DNA from: Liolophura sinensis
Lineage: Eukaryota; Mollusca; Polyplacophora; Chitonida; Chitonidae
Assembly: GCF_032854445.1 (NCBI RefSeq)
Contig: NC_088296.1
Location: forward strand, 5,791,246 to 5,855,245
Length of the DNA stretch: 64,000 nt
Reading direction: 5' to 3'
The notes under the pieces are model-generated. The model made no database searches. It was not told the origin of the DNA and saw only the letters and a list, made by a program, of their open reading frames with translations. Below are positions 60,701 to 64,000 of the stretch, in pieces. The stretch's first letter is position 1. The number at the start of each line of letters is the position of its first letter. The translations under genes and the position numbers were made by a program.

Positions 60701-62564
60701 GGCTCGACCAAAAACTTTTTCTCGTCATACAAGATCAACCCCCAGTTTTCCATCCCTCCGTACACGAAGTCGGTCAGGGCAACCATATCTGAAACAGAGA
60801 AAGGTACGAGTTAGACCAAAATCGGCCTAATTTATAGGCCTAATGCCTCGCAGGATGTTTGTCTCTCAACTCAACCATGTTTTTTATGAGTCTTAACTTA
60901 ATGACAAGTGGCCGATTCCACAAAGTCATTTCTCACTTAAGTCAAAATTTAAAACCTCTTCACAATGTTTACTTTGTGATAGTGGATGTTGAAATTTGGA
61001 CACAAGATAATATCGATGGGGTGAACAACATTTTAATTTCTAAAGCCACAAAATGAGTTTTAAGCCCTACTACCTTGCTCTAGCTGTCCATGAAGTCCTT
61101 GCCTTCATGGACTCGCCCTGCCACTATAGAAGGCACGGTATATGTACGCTCAGCCAATGACCCCTCGTCGTCACATGACTGAAAAATTTTTAACTACGAC
61201 GTCACGCACACAATGTGTCTACTACGTCACAAACCTAGTTTAGGTAAAGAGTATCTGATTCTGTAAAACTCCTCAAAGTAATCCAGAACGTAAACTGCCA
61301 GTCGTAGAACGTAATCTGTCTTCCCCAGAAGTTCCGGACGGGTCCACACTCTGATCTGAACAATGACAAAAATATCAACAACAACAACAACCTAAGCAAC
61401 ATCAACAGGCCGTACAACAACAACAACAACAAATGCTTTGATTTGACACACTCATTTGGTGATAACGTCACGACACAGACGGACGACACCATGCTATATA
61501 ATTAAAGACTTACAGCACAGAGAGTGAAAAACCAGAGCAGCAATGACAGTGTGAAAGCTGGCAAATGGTTACATATAACCGGTGAAATAAGGCCACAGAA
61601 CAGAGAATAAGGCCAGAGCAGCGATGACAGTGTGATAGCTGGCAAATGGTCACACGTAACCGGTGAAATACGGCCTCTAGTCACTCTTCCTCAGTCAGGG
61701 TTTTATTTTAAGTGTCACATGTCGCTATTCTGTGTTCTCGTGCTTCATCGTGCATAGCAAGTATCGCTCGCTTTTCCCCATGAGAAGATGTGGAGTGGGT
61801 GGCTTCAAGATACGTTATGGAGAAAACCGCAGCCACGGCTGAAAGTGTTGTGTGCTAAATGAATATTTCACGTATACGACAGCAATCATCACTATGGTAG
61901 GAAGAGACCAGGCAGATCGCGAGAAAAAAACACTACCACTGCCACCAACATGTGTGCTTATTATATGATACCCTTCATAAGAGGGGGTATACCGTAGACT
62001 TATGGCAAAAAATCAGTACTGAGTAATTTTATCTATTTACCAAGAAATAGCTAAAATTATTGATATACAATAAATATCACACTGGTACCTGTAATCGTCA
62101 AAGTGTTAAAGAATTCTAAAGTTTGAAAGAGTTATACATGTAGCCTAACCCGGTTTATAAATTTCAGGGCATTTAATATCGATTTTGAGCGGAAACACGA
62201 GCGCCCAAGACGCTGATGTTTTGCGAAAGCTAATTATTTGGGCTTTCCTAAAATAACAGGTTGATTGGAATTAATGCGCCATAAATCTCCTGCATAAATC
62301 CTTTATGAAAGCAGAGGGTAGCACGCGGAATAGTGACGTCATACCTGCAGCCAATATTCCTTACGCGAGGTGATACATCGTGTAAAGCATGATAAGACAA
62401 AAACAATTGTCTATGTTCGTCTACCATACTTTTTTCCCTCACTTACTTTAACCCTGTTCGACGTCATCGCCTCTCTGTTTGCGAACTGTGACACGACAAG
62501 CGCCAGATTATACGTGGACATCTTTGGTGTGGTGTCAAAAGTGTCGGCTGTCATCTGATTCGCT
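27571..62564 (-). CDS. M1 zinc aminopeptidase (aminopeptidase N-like), 18 exons, 5' end beyond the window
   Basis: Removes N-terminal residues from peptides; family members are usually type II membrane ectoenzymes. Eighteen minus-strand exons join in phase to 704 residues. Landmarks in this partial peptide: TPKMSTY (about 17-23), exopeptidase motif GGMEN (90-94), HEIVH (126-130), third zinc ligand E149 in WLNEGF after 18 residues, catalytic Tyr212 in PYVKGAS, GFYRVNY, NRAQI, then the ERAP1-like helical C-terminal domain with an ANPEP-like order ([25 protein letters not shown]). Human aminopeptidase N has 967 residues, so about 270 N-terminal residues, including any anchor, should lie to the right of 64000. 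All catalytic residues are intact. Introns total about 33 kb, mostly repeats. One intron appears to be GC-AG. Confidence 0.93.
27712..28901 (-). other. Aminopeptidase intron w17
   Basis: 1.19 kb; holds an R3 repeat (27838-28015), the rest unrecognised. Confidence 0.75.
27838..28015 (+). repeat. Dispersed repeat R3, copy 2
   Basis: GTGTGATAGCTGGCAAATTG, TTTACCTCAGTTAGG, GGCTTAAGCAGAAATAGGTA, as in 14525-14700. Confidence 0.65.
28902..28974 (-). CDS. Aminopeptidase exon w17
   Basis: Acceptor TTTCAG|A completes Ser634; encodes [20 protein letters not shown] then DLRN; donor AAC|GTAAGT, phase 0. Aligns with the GGG..RFSTEYEL segment of aminopeptidase N. Confidence 0.88.
28975..29739 (-). other. 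Aminopeptidase intron w16 with minisatellite
   Basis: 765 bp; 29023-29450 is a 54-bp minisatellite that starts about 48 bp from the exon w17 acceptor without including it. The rest is unique. Confidence 0.8.
29023..29450. repeat. 54-bp minisatellite (about 8 units)
   Basis: ACATCACAGTACACGGTAAT then CGTGGACATGTGTGTACCCA, spaced about 54 bp. Divergent units on the right. Confidence 0.9.
29740..29871 (-). CDS. Aminopeptidase exon w16
   Basis: Acceptor TGTTTTAG|A completes Lys590; encodes [20 protein letters not shown] and the [16 protein letters not shown] helix; donor TC|GTAAGT, phase 2. Corresponds to RYLSYTL and VWDFVQSNWKKL in aminopeptidase N. Confidence 0.92.
30198..30318 (+). repeat. 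Dispersed repeat R2, copy 3
   Basis: CGTATACCAGCCGTCAACCA, AATCCCCAAAACGACGTGTA, ACCACCAAAGATAA. Confidence 0.6.
30656..30755 (+). repeat. Dispersed repeat R3, copy 3 (partial)
   Basis: AATTTACCTCAGTTAGGCTT and GACTTAGGAAGAATTAGGTA; lacks the left third of the family. Confidence 0.55.
30801..30968 (-). CDS. Aminopeptidase exon w15 (its 5' end seeds a minisatellite)
   Basis: Acceptor TCTTGTTGACAG|A completes Pro534; encodes [36 protein letters not shown] and [10 protein letters not shown]; donor CTCAA|GTAAGC, phase 2. Equivalent to the STVYCNAIAQGG..EWDFA block of aminopeptidase N. About 43 nt at its 5' end, with the splice site, are repeated upstream (30969-31625). Confidence 0.93.
30926..31625. 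repeat. 83-86-bp minisatellite made from a 3' splice site and exon start
   Basis: TATAGCGGTACAGTACACCA is the exon w15 start read on the plus strand (30926). It recurs with TCTCTATAGTTCACCGGTAC and CTGTCAACACGGTAAAAAC at about 31009 and 31095 and about six more times. Each unit carries the splice-acceptor AG (minus strand GTTGACAG or GTTAACAG) plus about 43 nt of exon. The rightmost copies are the most diverged. Confidence 0.93.
30969..33488 (-). other. Aminopeptidase intron w14 with two minisatellites
   Basis: 2.5 kb. Contains the splice-site-derived array (to 31625), unique sequence (31626-32344, with TCAAATCAAATATCAAAT runs near 31866), the 23-bp array (32345-32947) and unique sequence to exon w14. 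Confidence 0.85.
32345..32947. repeat. 23-bp minisatellite (about 26 units)
   Basis: Unit CTCGACAGATTGGGGCCTCA plus three bases (CAA). All three plus-strand frames are open, giving spurious frames of up to 178 codons with a 23-residue period (three units, 69 nt). Confidence 0.95.
33489..33614 (-). CDS. Aminopeptidase exon w14 (5' edge uncertain)
   Basis: Encodes [15 protein letters not shown], then [18 protein letters not shown]; donor CC|GTGAGT, phase 2. The start at 33614 (GTAAG|G) fits the phase of w13 and adds SMDYSLFQ, which resembles the DQYSEVNA stretch of aminopeptidase N. Its pyrimidine tract is poor. The better-looking acceptor TTTGTTTCAG at 33590 breaks phase unless a small exon was missed. 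Confidence 0.8.
33615..35775 (-). other. Aminopeptidase intron w13
   Basis: 2.2 kb. R2 copy at 33722-33845 and an inverted R3 end near 34110-34200; the rest is unique. A small missed exon cannot be excluded. Confidence 0.6.
33722..33845 (+). repeat. Dispersed repeat R2, copy 4
   Basis: GTATACCAGCCGTCAACCAA, AAGGCCAATTCCCAAAGTGA, CCAAAGAGCTAAGAAAGTA. Confidence 0.6.
35776..35849 (-). CDS. Aminopeptidase exon w13
   Basis: Acceptor TTTTTGCAG|ATG; encodes [20 protein letters not shown] and NHLD; donor GACTC|GTGAGT, phase 2. Matches the F..LL.PLY..LGW...HLD helix pair of the M1 C-terminal domain. Confidence 0.85.
36135..36197 (-). repeat. SINE-A scrap
   Basis: AACCCACGGCAATCTGCAGG then CTGTCAGACCTTCCCACGTA, the middle of SINE-A in reverse. 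Confidence 0.6.
36310..36692. repeat. 47-bp minisatellite (about 8 units)
   Basis: GCTACTGACGAATTTACCCC, CATGTAATGTACAGATATAC, ACACCAT. On the minus strand it gives open frames with [16 protein letters not shown]-like periods, not a gene. Confidence 0.93.
36790..36880 (-). repeat. tRNA-derived SINE head (not a functional tRNA)
   Basis: Minus strand reads GCCGTGGTCAAGAAATTAAG (box A-like) and GGTGCGGGTTCAAATCC (consensus box B). No convincing cloverleaf, so I call it a SINE remnant. Confidence 0.5.
36954..37101 (-). CDS. Aminopeptidase exon w12
   Basis: Acceptor TTATTGCAAG|G completes Arg418; encodes [37 protein letters not shown], ending YPSFQ; donor CCAG|GTAAGG, phase 0. The E..Y.PW.A..S pattern is diagnostic of M1. 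Confidence 0.93.
38021..38292 (+). repeat. SINE-A, full length (reference copy)
   Basis: Head GGGCCTCCGTGGCTCAGTTG with box A, box B GTGAGTTCAAGTCC, core CCACCATAATGCTGGCCGCC, end GAAATATTCTTGAGTACGG and (AAATA)n tail. Flanks carry an imperfect AATAATGG duplication. Confidence 0.93.
38706..38890. repeat. 39-bp minisatellite (about 5 units)
   Basis: GGTGTGATGCGGATATAACA then CCGAGAGCACGCTCAATTC. 39 bp is 13 codons, so one frame stays open on each strand; no gene context. Confidence 0.92.
39019..39246 (+). repeat. SINE-A, degenerate
   Basis: TCTCCGTGGCTCATTTGGGT head through AATAATAAATG-type tail, with internal deletions. Confidence 0.85.
39463..39542 (-). repeat. 5'-truncated SINE-A with 10-bp target duplication
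   Basis: (TTTAT)n tail and TTGATTGGTGTTTTAAACCG, then CGTACTCAAGAATATTTCA; AAACCACTTA repeats at 39453-39462 and 39543-39552. Only about 80 bp were copied. Confidence 0.85.
39594..40316. mobile_element. MITE (family M-TIR36), interrupted by a SINE-A
   Basis: Inverted ends of about 36 bp: left AATGAAGTATACACCAGATG plus AAAGACCAATAAAAA, right ATTTTAATGATCTTTCATCT plus GATAATGCTTCATTTT. Interior shared with 63301-63737, including CAATTACGTCATATTTATAC. No ORF. Confidence 0.75.
39922..40190 (-). repeat. Full-length SINE-A nested in the MITE, 10-bp target duplication
   Basis: Flanked by GATCAGAAAA at 39912-39921 and 40191-40200. Complete from tRNA head (minus strand GGGGACCTCCGTGGCTCAGT) to A-rich tail. 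Absent from the sister MITE at 63301. Confidence 0.95.
40847..41184 (-). repeat. SINE-B, full length
   Basis: Minus-strand head GGCCCGGATAGCACAGTTGG with consensus box A, box-B-like GGAACAATCC; tail CATATGACTGAAAAATTGTT to TTAAACCCCAAGCACTCAC. The best-preserved copy here. Confidence 0.92.
41488..43174. mobile_element. 1.69-kb GC-rich element with about 80-bp inverted terminal repeats
   Basis: Left end TCTAGCCATAGCTAAAACGG, TAGCGCCAGGGGTAGATGCA, AATCAAAAGGCGGAGCCCG. The right end, reverse-complemented, gives TCTAGCTACAGCTAGAATGG, TAGCGCCAGAGGTAGATGCA, AACCAAAAGGCGGGGCCCG. About 80 bp pair with scattered mismatches. Clearly more GC-rich than the surrounding intron. Open frames exist on both strands (169 codons at 42252-42761 +, 145 at 42349-42786 -, 112 at 42797-43135 -, which reads to within 40 bp of the right end), but I recognise no transposase. 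A perfect palindrome ATGTACGCCG-GA-CGGCGTACAT lies at about 41670-41692. No target duplication found. Confidence 0.7.
43412..43712 (-). repeat. SINE-B with 13-bp target duplication
   Basis: Flanked by CAGTTGTTTTGAA (43398-43410) and CAGTTGTTTCGAA (43713-43725), one mismatch. Head at the right end is truncated (GATCTACCAACC). Confidence 0.85.
43783..43924 (+). repeat. SINE-A 3' half
   Basis: TTCTCCGGCCATAAGTGGGA to TACGGCGTATTTGAATAAAT. Confidence 0.8.
44068..44123 (-). CDS. Aminopeptidase exon w11 (56 nt)
   Basis: Acceptor CTGTTTTTCAG|GTC; encodes [18 protein letters not shown], the NRAQ(I/L)..DA motif of M1; donor GTCAG|GTAGAG, phase 2, completed by exon w12 as Arg. Confidence 0.9.
44212..44312 (-). 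repeat. tRNA-derived SINE head (Leu/Ser-like)
   Basis: Minus strand GTTGGTCGAGCGGTCTAGAT (box A of class II tRNAs) and TCTGGTTCGAAACCC (perfect box B core). Arm pairing fails, so it is probably a SINE relic rather than a tRNA gene. Confidence 0.5.
44575..44734 (+). repeat. SINE-A 3' half
   Basis: CGTACGTGGGAAGGTCTGCC to AAAACAGCAATCTAATAAAA. Confidence 0.8.
45025..45170 (-). CDS. Aminopeptidase exon w10
   Basis: Acceptor CTCTTTTCAG|TT completes Val351; encodes [19 protein letters not shown], then [17 protein letters not shown] and [11 protein letters not shown]; donor CACGTG|GTAAAG, phase 0. The W(V/I)..N..Q.G(F/Y)YRVNYD block is the hallmark of the M1 beta-sandwich domain. Confidence 0.93.
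45171..45497 (-). other. Aminopeptidase intron w9, unique
   Basis: 327 bp AT-rich intron; nothing recognised. Confidence 0.75.
45498..45592 (-). CDS. Aminopeptidase exon w9 (its 5' end seeds the 89-bp array)
   Basis: Acceptor TTGCTGTTGTTCTAG|C completes Gly319; encodes [18 protein letters not shown] then [13 protein letters not shown]; donor GAAG|GTAAGT, phase 1. Matches the Y.W.(V/I)P.TY block. The first 20 or so exon bases and the acceptor are the repeating unit of the adjoining array. Confidence 0.92.
45571..51775. repeat. 89-bp minisatellite made from a 3' splice site and exon start (about 70 units)
   Basis: The TAGCTACAAC landmark falls at 45681, 45770, 45859 and 45948, so the period is 89 bp, with variation in the (CAA)n part. 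On the gene strand each unit reads TTTTCTCGTTGTTGTTGTAG, CTATAAATGGGACATTTCCC, TTCCAGTACAAAGTGG; the genuine junction is GTTGTTCTAG|CTATAAATGG. The first unit is the real exon edge. A 15-unit block (46140-47489) is repeated with small indels at 47490-48740. Confidence 0.97.
48783..48805 (+). other. G-run inside the 89-bp array
   Basis: Runs of 5, 9 and 6 G separated by AT and C replace the usual GGAGGGG of a unit. Could fold as a G-quadruplex on this strand, or be an assembly error in a homopolymer. Confidence 0.6.
52168..52262 (-). repeat. Dispersed repeat R3 end, inverted
   Basis: TTCATCGGTTACGCGTGACC and CAACTATCACACTGTCGTCG; the latter is also the unit of the 47-bp array at 19599. Confidence 0.55.
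52295..52467 (-). CDS. Aminopeptidase exon w8 (ends in a GC donor)
   Basis: Acceptor TATTCATTGCAG|AGT; encodes [40 protein letters not shown] and [17 protein letters not shown]. Ending at GG|GCAAGT, phase 2, joins to w9 as SSPYG-YKWDIP, the expected M1 junction. The GT choices nearby give either the shorter SSP-YKW (weak GTACGG) or an immediate stop. Confidence 0.88.
52955..53096 (-). repeat. SINE-A 3' half
   Basis: ATTTATTTATTTACTTGATT, CGGCCAGCATTATGGTGGAA, CCGTAGGTTGCTGTCAC. Confidence 0.8.
53165..53278 (-). repeat. SINE-A 3' end
   Basis: TTATTTGATTGGTGTTTCGC, CAAGAATATTTCACTTATAC, GGCCAGCATTATGGTGGGAG. Confidence 0.85.
53775..54205. repeat. 85-102-bp tandem repeat (about 5 units)
   Basis: ACGAATTAATCC recurs near 53813, 53915, 54017, 54101 and 54186, with GATCGATTTTGTGGTTAGAT subrepeats between. 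Ends about 180 bp from exon w7 without copying it. Confidence 0.88.
54389..54463 (-). CDS. Aminopeptidase exon w7
   Basis: Acceptor TGAGTTGCAG|TCC; encodes [20 protein letters not shown] and EAARG; donor GGG|GTAAGT, phase 0. Equivalent to YL....Y.N....DLW.AL. Confidence 0.9.
54464..55946 (-). other. Aminopeptidase intron w6, unique
   Basis: 1.5 kb AT-rich; no repeat family or gene recognised. Confidence 0.7.
55947..56012 (-). CDS. Aminopeptidase exon w6 (66 nt)
   Basis: Acceptor TTGTTTTACCAG|GGA; encodes [20 protein letters not shown] and IR; donor CGG|GTGAGC, phase 0. Continues the conserved YxKGAS.LRML..FLGE block after catalytic Tyr212. Confidence 0.93.
56013..57347 (-). other. Aminopeptidase intron w5
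   Basis: 1.3 kb: SINE-A 3' end (56213-56295), unique sequence, and the donor-derived array (56850-57347) touching exon w5. Confidence 0.8.
56213..56295 (+). repeat. SINE-A 3' end
   Basis: CGCCATAATGCTGGCCGCCG, GAAATATTCTTCAGTACG, then AATCAAATAAATAAATC. Confidence 0.85.
56850..57350. repeat. 50-60-bp minisatellite made from a 5' splice site (about 9 units)
   Basis: Unit: ACGGCATACCTTTTTGGCCG, AGGAGAGATTACAAGTCATA, CTGAACC. The last unit runs into the exon w5 donor (ACCGTACGTCATACCTTT on the plus strand). On the gene strand each unit offers AAAAAGGTATGCCGTA beside the real TAAAG|GTATGACGTA. Confidence 0.9.
57348..57482 (-). CDS. Aminopeptidase exon w5
   Basis: Acceptor TTGTGTTTTAG|CAC; encodes [45 protein letters not shown] with catalytic Tyr212; donor AAAG|GTATGA, phase 0. 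Confidence 0.93.
57515..57822 (-). repeat. SINE-A, rearranged (internal 3' segment duplicated)
   Basis: GGCGGCCAGCATTATGGTGG at 57583 and again TTTCACTTATAAGACAGCAG, CCAGCATTAAGGTGC at 57663-57692: the 3' segment occurs twice, so one SINE landed in, or recombined with, another. Head at the right end. Confidence 0.8.
58121..58392 (-). repeat. SINE-A, full length, about 10-bp target duplication
   Basis: Flanked by GAGAGCTAAAA and GAGAGCTGAAA (one mismatch). Head and box B intact. Confidence 0.9.
58482..58595 (-). CDS. Aminopeptidase exon w4 (third zinc ligand)
   Basis: Acceptor TTGCTTCAAG|TGG; encodes [38 protein letters not shown]; donor AAATG|GTAGGT, phase 0. E149 in WLNEGFA is the third Zn ligand, 18 residues after HEIVH. 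Confidence 0.95.
58596..60633 (-). other. Aminopeptidase intron w3 with possible solo LTR
   Basis: 2.0 kb. 58596-59437 holds no recognised repeat; a 66-codon plus frame at 58966 looks faintly gag-like but is unsupported. 59438-60535 may be an LTR. Confidence 0.6.
59438..60535 (+). mobile_element. Possible solo LTR (low confidence)
   Basis: Starts in TGTGACAGTGTAACAGAATG, has a TATA-type promoter core (ACAATATATAAGGCGG, about 59822) and poly(A)-type AT stretches near 60340-60430, and ends CCCTAACACAACA. No partner LTR, primer site or reverse transcriptase in the window, and no target duplication was verified. Confidence 0.25.
60634..60788 (-). CDS. Aminopeptidase exon w3 (GGMEN and HEIVH)
   Basis: Acceptor TCTCTGTTTCAG|AT completes Asp80; encodes [41 protein letters not shown]; donor CAG|GTGAGG, phase 0. 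Carries the exopeptidase motif (GGMEN instead of the commoner GAMEN) and two zinc ligands, H126 and H130, with catalytic E127. Confidence 0.96.
60789..61234 (-). other. Aminopeptidase intron w2
   Basis: 446 bp; 61080-61212 is the 3' half of a SINE-C-type element. Confidence 0.75.
61080..61212 (+). repeat. SINE-C/B 3' half
   Basis: CCTTCATGGACTCGCCCTGC, CCCCTCGTCGTCACATGACT, GAAAAATTTTTAACTACGAC. Confidence 0.7.
61235..61355 (-). CDS. Aminopeptidase exon w2
   Basis: Acceptor TCATTGTTCAG|ATC; encodes [40 protein letters not shown]; donor CTAG|GTTTGT, phase 1. Matches (I/V)RVWARP...Y.L......DYFE..F...Y.LPKLD. Confidence 0.93.
61505..61715 (+). repeat. Dispersed repeat R3, copy 4 (left part duplicated)
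   Basis: CAGTGTGAAAGCTGGCAAAT and, 82 bp later, CAGTGTGATAGCTGGCAAAT, each followed by TAACCGGTGAAATA; then TTCCTCAGTCAGGGTTTTAT. Confidence 0.65.
61861..61925 (-). repeat. SINE-A scrap
   Basis: GAATATTTCACGTATACGAC, ACTATGGTAGGAAGAGACCA. Confidence 0.6.
62447..62564 (-). CDS. Aminopeptidase exon w1 (first exon in the window)
   Basis: Acceptor TTTTCTGTCTGGCAG|A, entered with two bases from an exon to the right; encodes [39 protein letters not shown]; donor AAA|GTAAGT, phase 0. F..TPKMSTYL.A..VS.F is a strong M1 signature just upstream of the catalytic domain. Confidence 0.93.
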
Positions 62565-62770
62565 CTGCCAGACAGAAAAGGACAGCTATACATGCATGGG
62601 AATTGGTGAAGATAATTCAGTAGTGTCGCCCATTACTGAAGAATATAGCCCATGGAATTACCCCAAATGAGTTATCTTTCCTTAGACAACATCCAGATGG
62701 CGCTAGGCCTATCTTGGTCACGGGCCTTAGCCGATTATTGTTTCCCACTGTCGATCAGCGTCGTACTTGA

Positions 62771-63105
62771 GTCAGTGGGCGCTTAGGGTTTAACGTCATA
62801 TTTAACAATTTGGAGTCCCTAGGGTGCATGTACGTGTGTCCCGTTGTTGCAGGGTGGATTTCCACTTCTCTTTTATCTCGTTCTACTTAACTGAGACGGC
62901 TTACCGAAGGCATGTAAGGCGCCTCACCCGAGCCATTATACTGATACGGGTCAACCATTCGTTGTACTCTCCCCTTAGTGCTGAACGCCAAGCAGGGAAG
63001 CTACAACTTCCTCTTTTAAGGTCTTATGGGTGATCCGACCCAGGATTAACCCTGCCTCTGCCGCCCGAAAGCGGAAGCTCTACCAAGTGAACCATCGGAG
63101 CCGGT
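62771..63105 (-). repeat. SINE-B, near full length
   Basis: GGGCGCTTAGGGTTTAACGT tail side to GAAGCTCTACCAAGTGAACC head side, with a deletion in the CATATGACTG block. Confidence 0.88.
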
Positions 63106-63300
63106 GCTTGTACTAGAGGATATTTCACAAATGCTGGTCTGTGGGTCAGGAATACCTGACAGATGTTTGAGAAAACAAATGTCCTTCACTAGATATCTGA
63201 CCATGGTCCTGATTGAAGCCGGAGTTGATTCTAACTCCCGACCTTGGAGTTCAAGTACTGATCGGCTAACACACAGATAGTTTGAAGGCAAAAGGTCACT

Positions 63301-63737
63301 CTAAAATGAAGTATATATATGATGAAAGACCATTAAAATTATCCATAAAAATAGTTGGATTTATTTTTTTGGAAATTTTTCTAACCGTGTAAAAGTGTGC
63401 TCAATGATCAGATGATCAGATCAGACGGTGGTCTCTTGTGACTCAGAAGGTAACGATTACGTCATATCTATACCTTTTGCCTGAAAGAATTCCTTTCAAG
63501 GTGAATTTGATTCATTTTGGCAGTTTGTGTGTTTCAAAGTTTCAAAGTTTCAAAGTTTCAACAAACCTTATGTTACGTCACTGCTAGCATTGTGGCAGGA
63601 AAACTCCACCACAGAAATAAGATATTTAATTGTTTTTTCTAGGCTAAACAAACTGTAAAAAATGAAGATAAATTCAACTCAGTTTTTAAAATTGGACATT
63701 TTTAAATGGTCTTTTGTCTGATAATACTTCATTTTCG
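63301..63737. mobile_element. MITE (family M-TIR36), uninterrupted copy
   Basis: 437 bp with inverted ends AAAATGAAGTATATATATGA plus TGAAAGACCATTAAAA and TTTAAATGGTCTTTTGTCTG plus ATAATACTTCATTTT. Shares its interior with 39594-40316 but lacks the nested SINE. TTTCAAAG is tandemly repeated near 63531-63560. Confidence 0.75.
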
Positions 63738-64000
63738 TGGTTTCTGTGCAATTTTCAGACACTATAACAAATGTTTAAGAGATGTCTTAGCAACATGGGC
63801 CAGAGCGAGGGTCCCAGAATTGAACCAGAAGTGACGGGTTGAATCACCAACAATAGCATGGCTCAAAGGTTCCCATTCAAGCTTGCATGTTCTCTTCACG
63901 GGTTTGCCTTTATGGAAAAAACAGGCGACATTCTTTCTAATTTGCAAGTATGTTTGGCTGGCAATTGCATTCGATCAGATTATTTGATTTACTGCCCCAG

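Larger units (their letters stand above)
61356..62446 (-). other. Aminopeptidase intron w1
   Basis: 1.1 kb: (CAA)n runs at about 61378-61432, R3 repeat (61505-61715), SINE-A scrap (61861-61925); the rest unique. Confidence 0.75.
62565..64000 (-). other. Aminopeptidase intron continuing past the window
   Basis: No exon for the preceding FPCFDEP region was found on the minus strand, so the 5' exons lie to the right. Contains SINE-B (62771-63105) and MITE copy 2 (63301-63737); 63738-64000 is unrecognised. Confidence 0.75.

Noticed and set aside
63762-63947. Possible upstream aminopeptidase exon (61-codon minus frame)
   Set aside because: No FPCFDEP, no M1 N-terminal domain pattern and no phase match to exon w1.

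Overview
The window is nuclear DNA of an intron-rich animal, most likely a mollusc. It holds two spliced genes with GT-AG introns and a dense population of tRNA-derived SINEs. One SINE family has a 'GTGGCTCAGTTGGTTAGCGC' head and an (AAATA)n tail. A second shares a tail ending in TTAAACCCCAAGCACTCAC. I associate both with molluscan genomes from memory; that assignment is inference, not a database result.

Layout. 64-9840 is a 73-bp satellite with a BamHI site in almost every unit and visible higher-order structure. 10208-18795 (+) is a complete cytochrome P450 gene of the CYP2 clan: six coding exons that join in phase to 496 residues with every P450 signature. 18796-27570 is intergenic: SINE pieces, a dead tyrosine-recombinase (Crypton/DUF3504-like) fragment, a 47-bp minisatellite, an in-frame 36-bp repeat and a 22-bp array with an (AT)n core. 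27571-62564 (-) is the 3' three-quarters of an M1 zinc aminopeptidase of the aminopeptidase N type: 18 exons join in phase to 704 residues, and the 5' end lies beyond 64000. Its introns are filled with minisatellites, SINEs, a MITE with a nested SINE, and a 1.7-kb GC-rich element with inverted terminal repeats.

Main observation. Three minisatellites inside the aminopeptidase gene begin exactly at exon ends, and their units carry a copy of the splice site with flanking sequence. The 89-bp array (about 70 units, 45571-51775) repeats the 3' splice site plus about 20 nt of exon. The 83-86-bp array (30926-31625) repeats another 3' splice site plus about 43 nt of exon. The 50-60-bp array (56850-57350) repeats a 5' splice site. 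The genuine exon therefore sits at the edge of a field of look-alike splice sites. The intron holding the largest array also appears to use a GC donor. In the P450 gene the last acceptor is duplicated in tandem 22 bp apart, where use of the upstream copy would frameshift away the haem-binding loop. I read this as one process, tandem duplication that captures splice junctions, seen at different stages.

Limits: exon calls rest on protein-family motifs, phase agreement and splice consensus read by eye. Repeat boundaries are approximate to several bases. No transcript, homology search or phylogeny was available.
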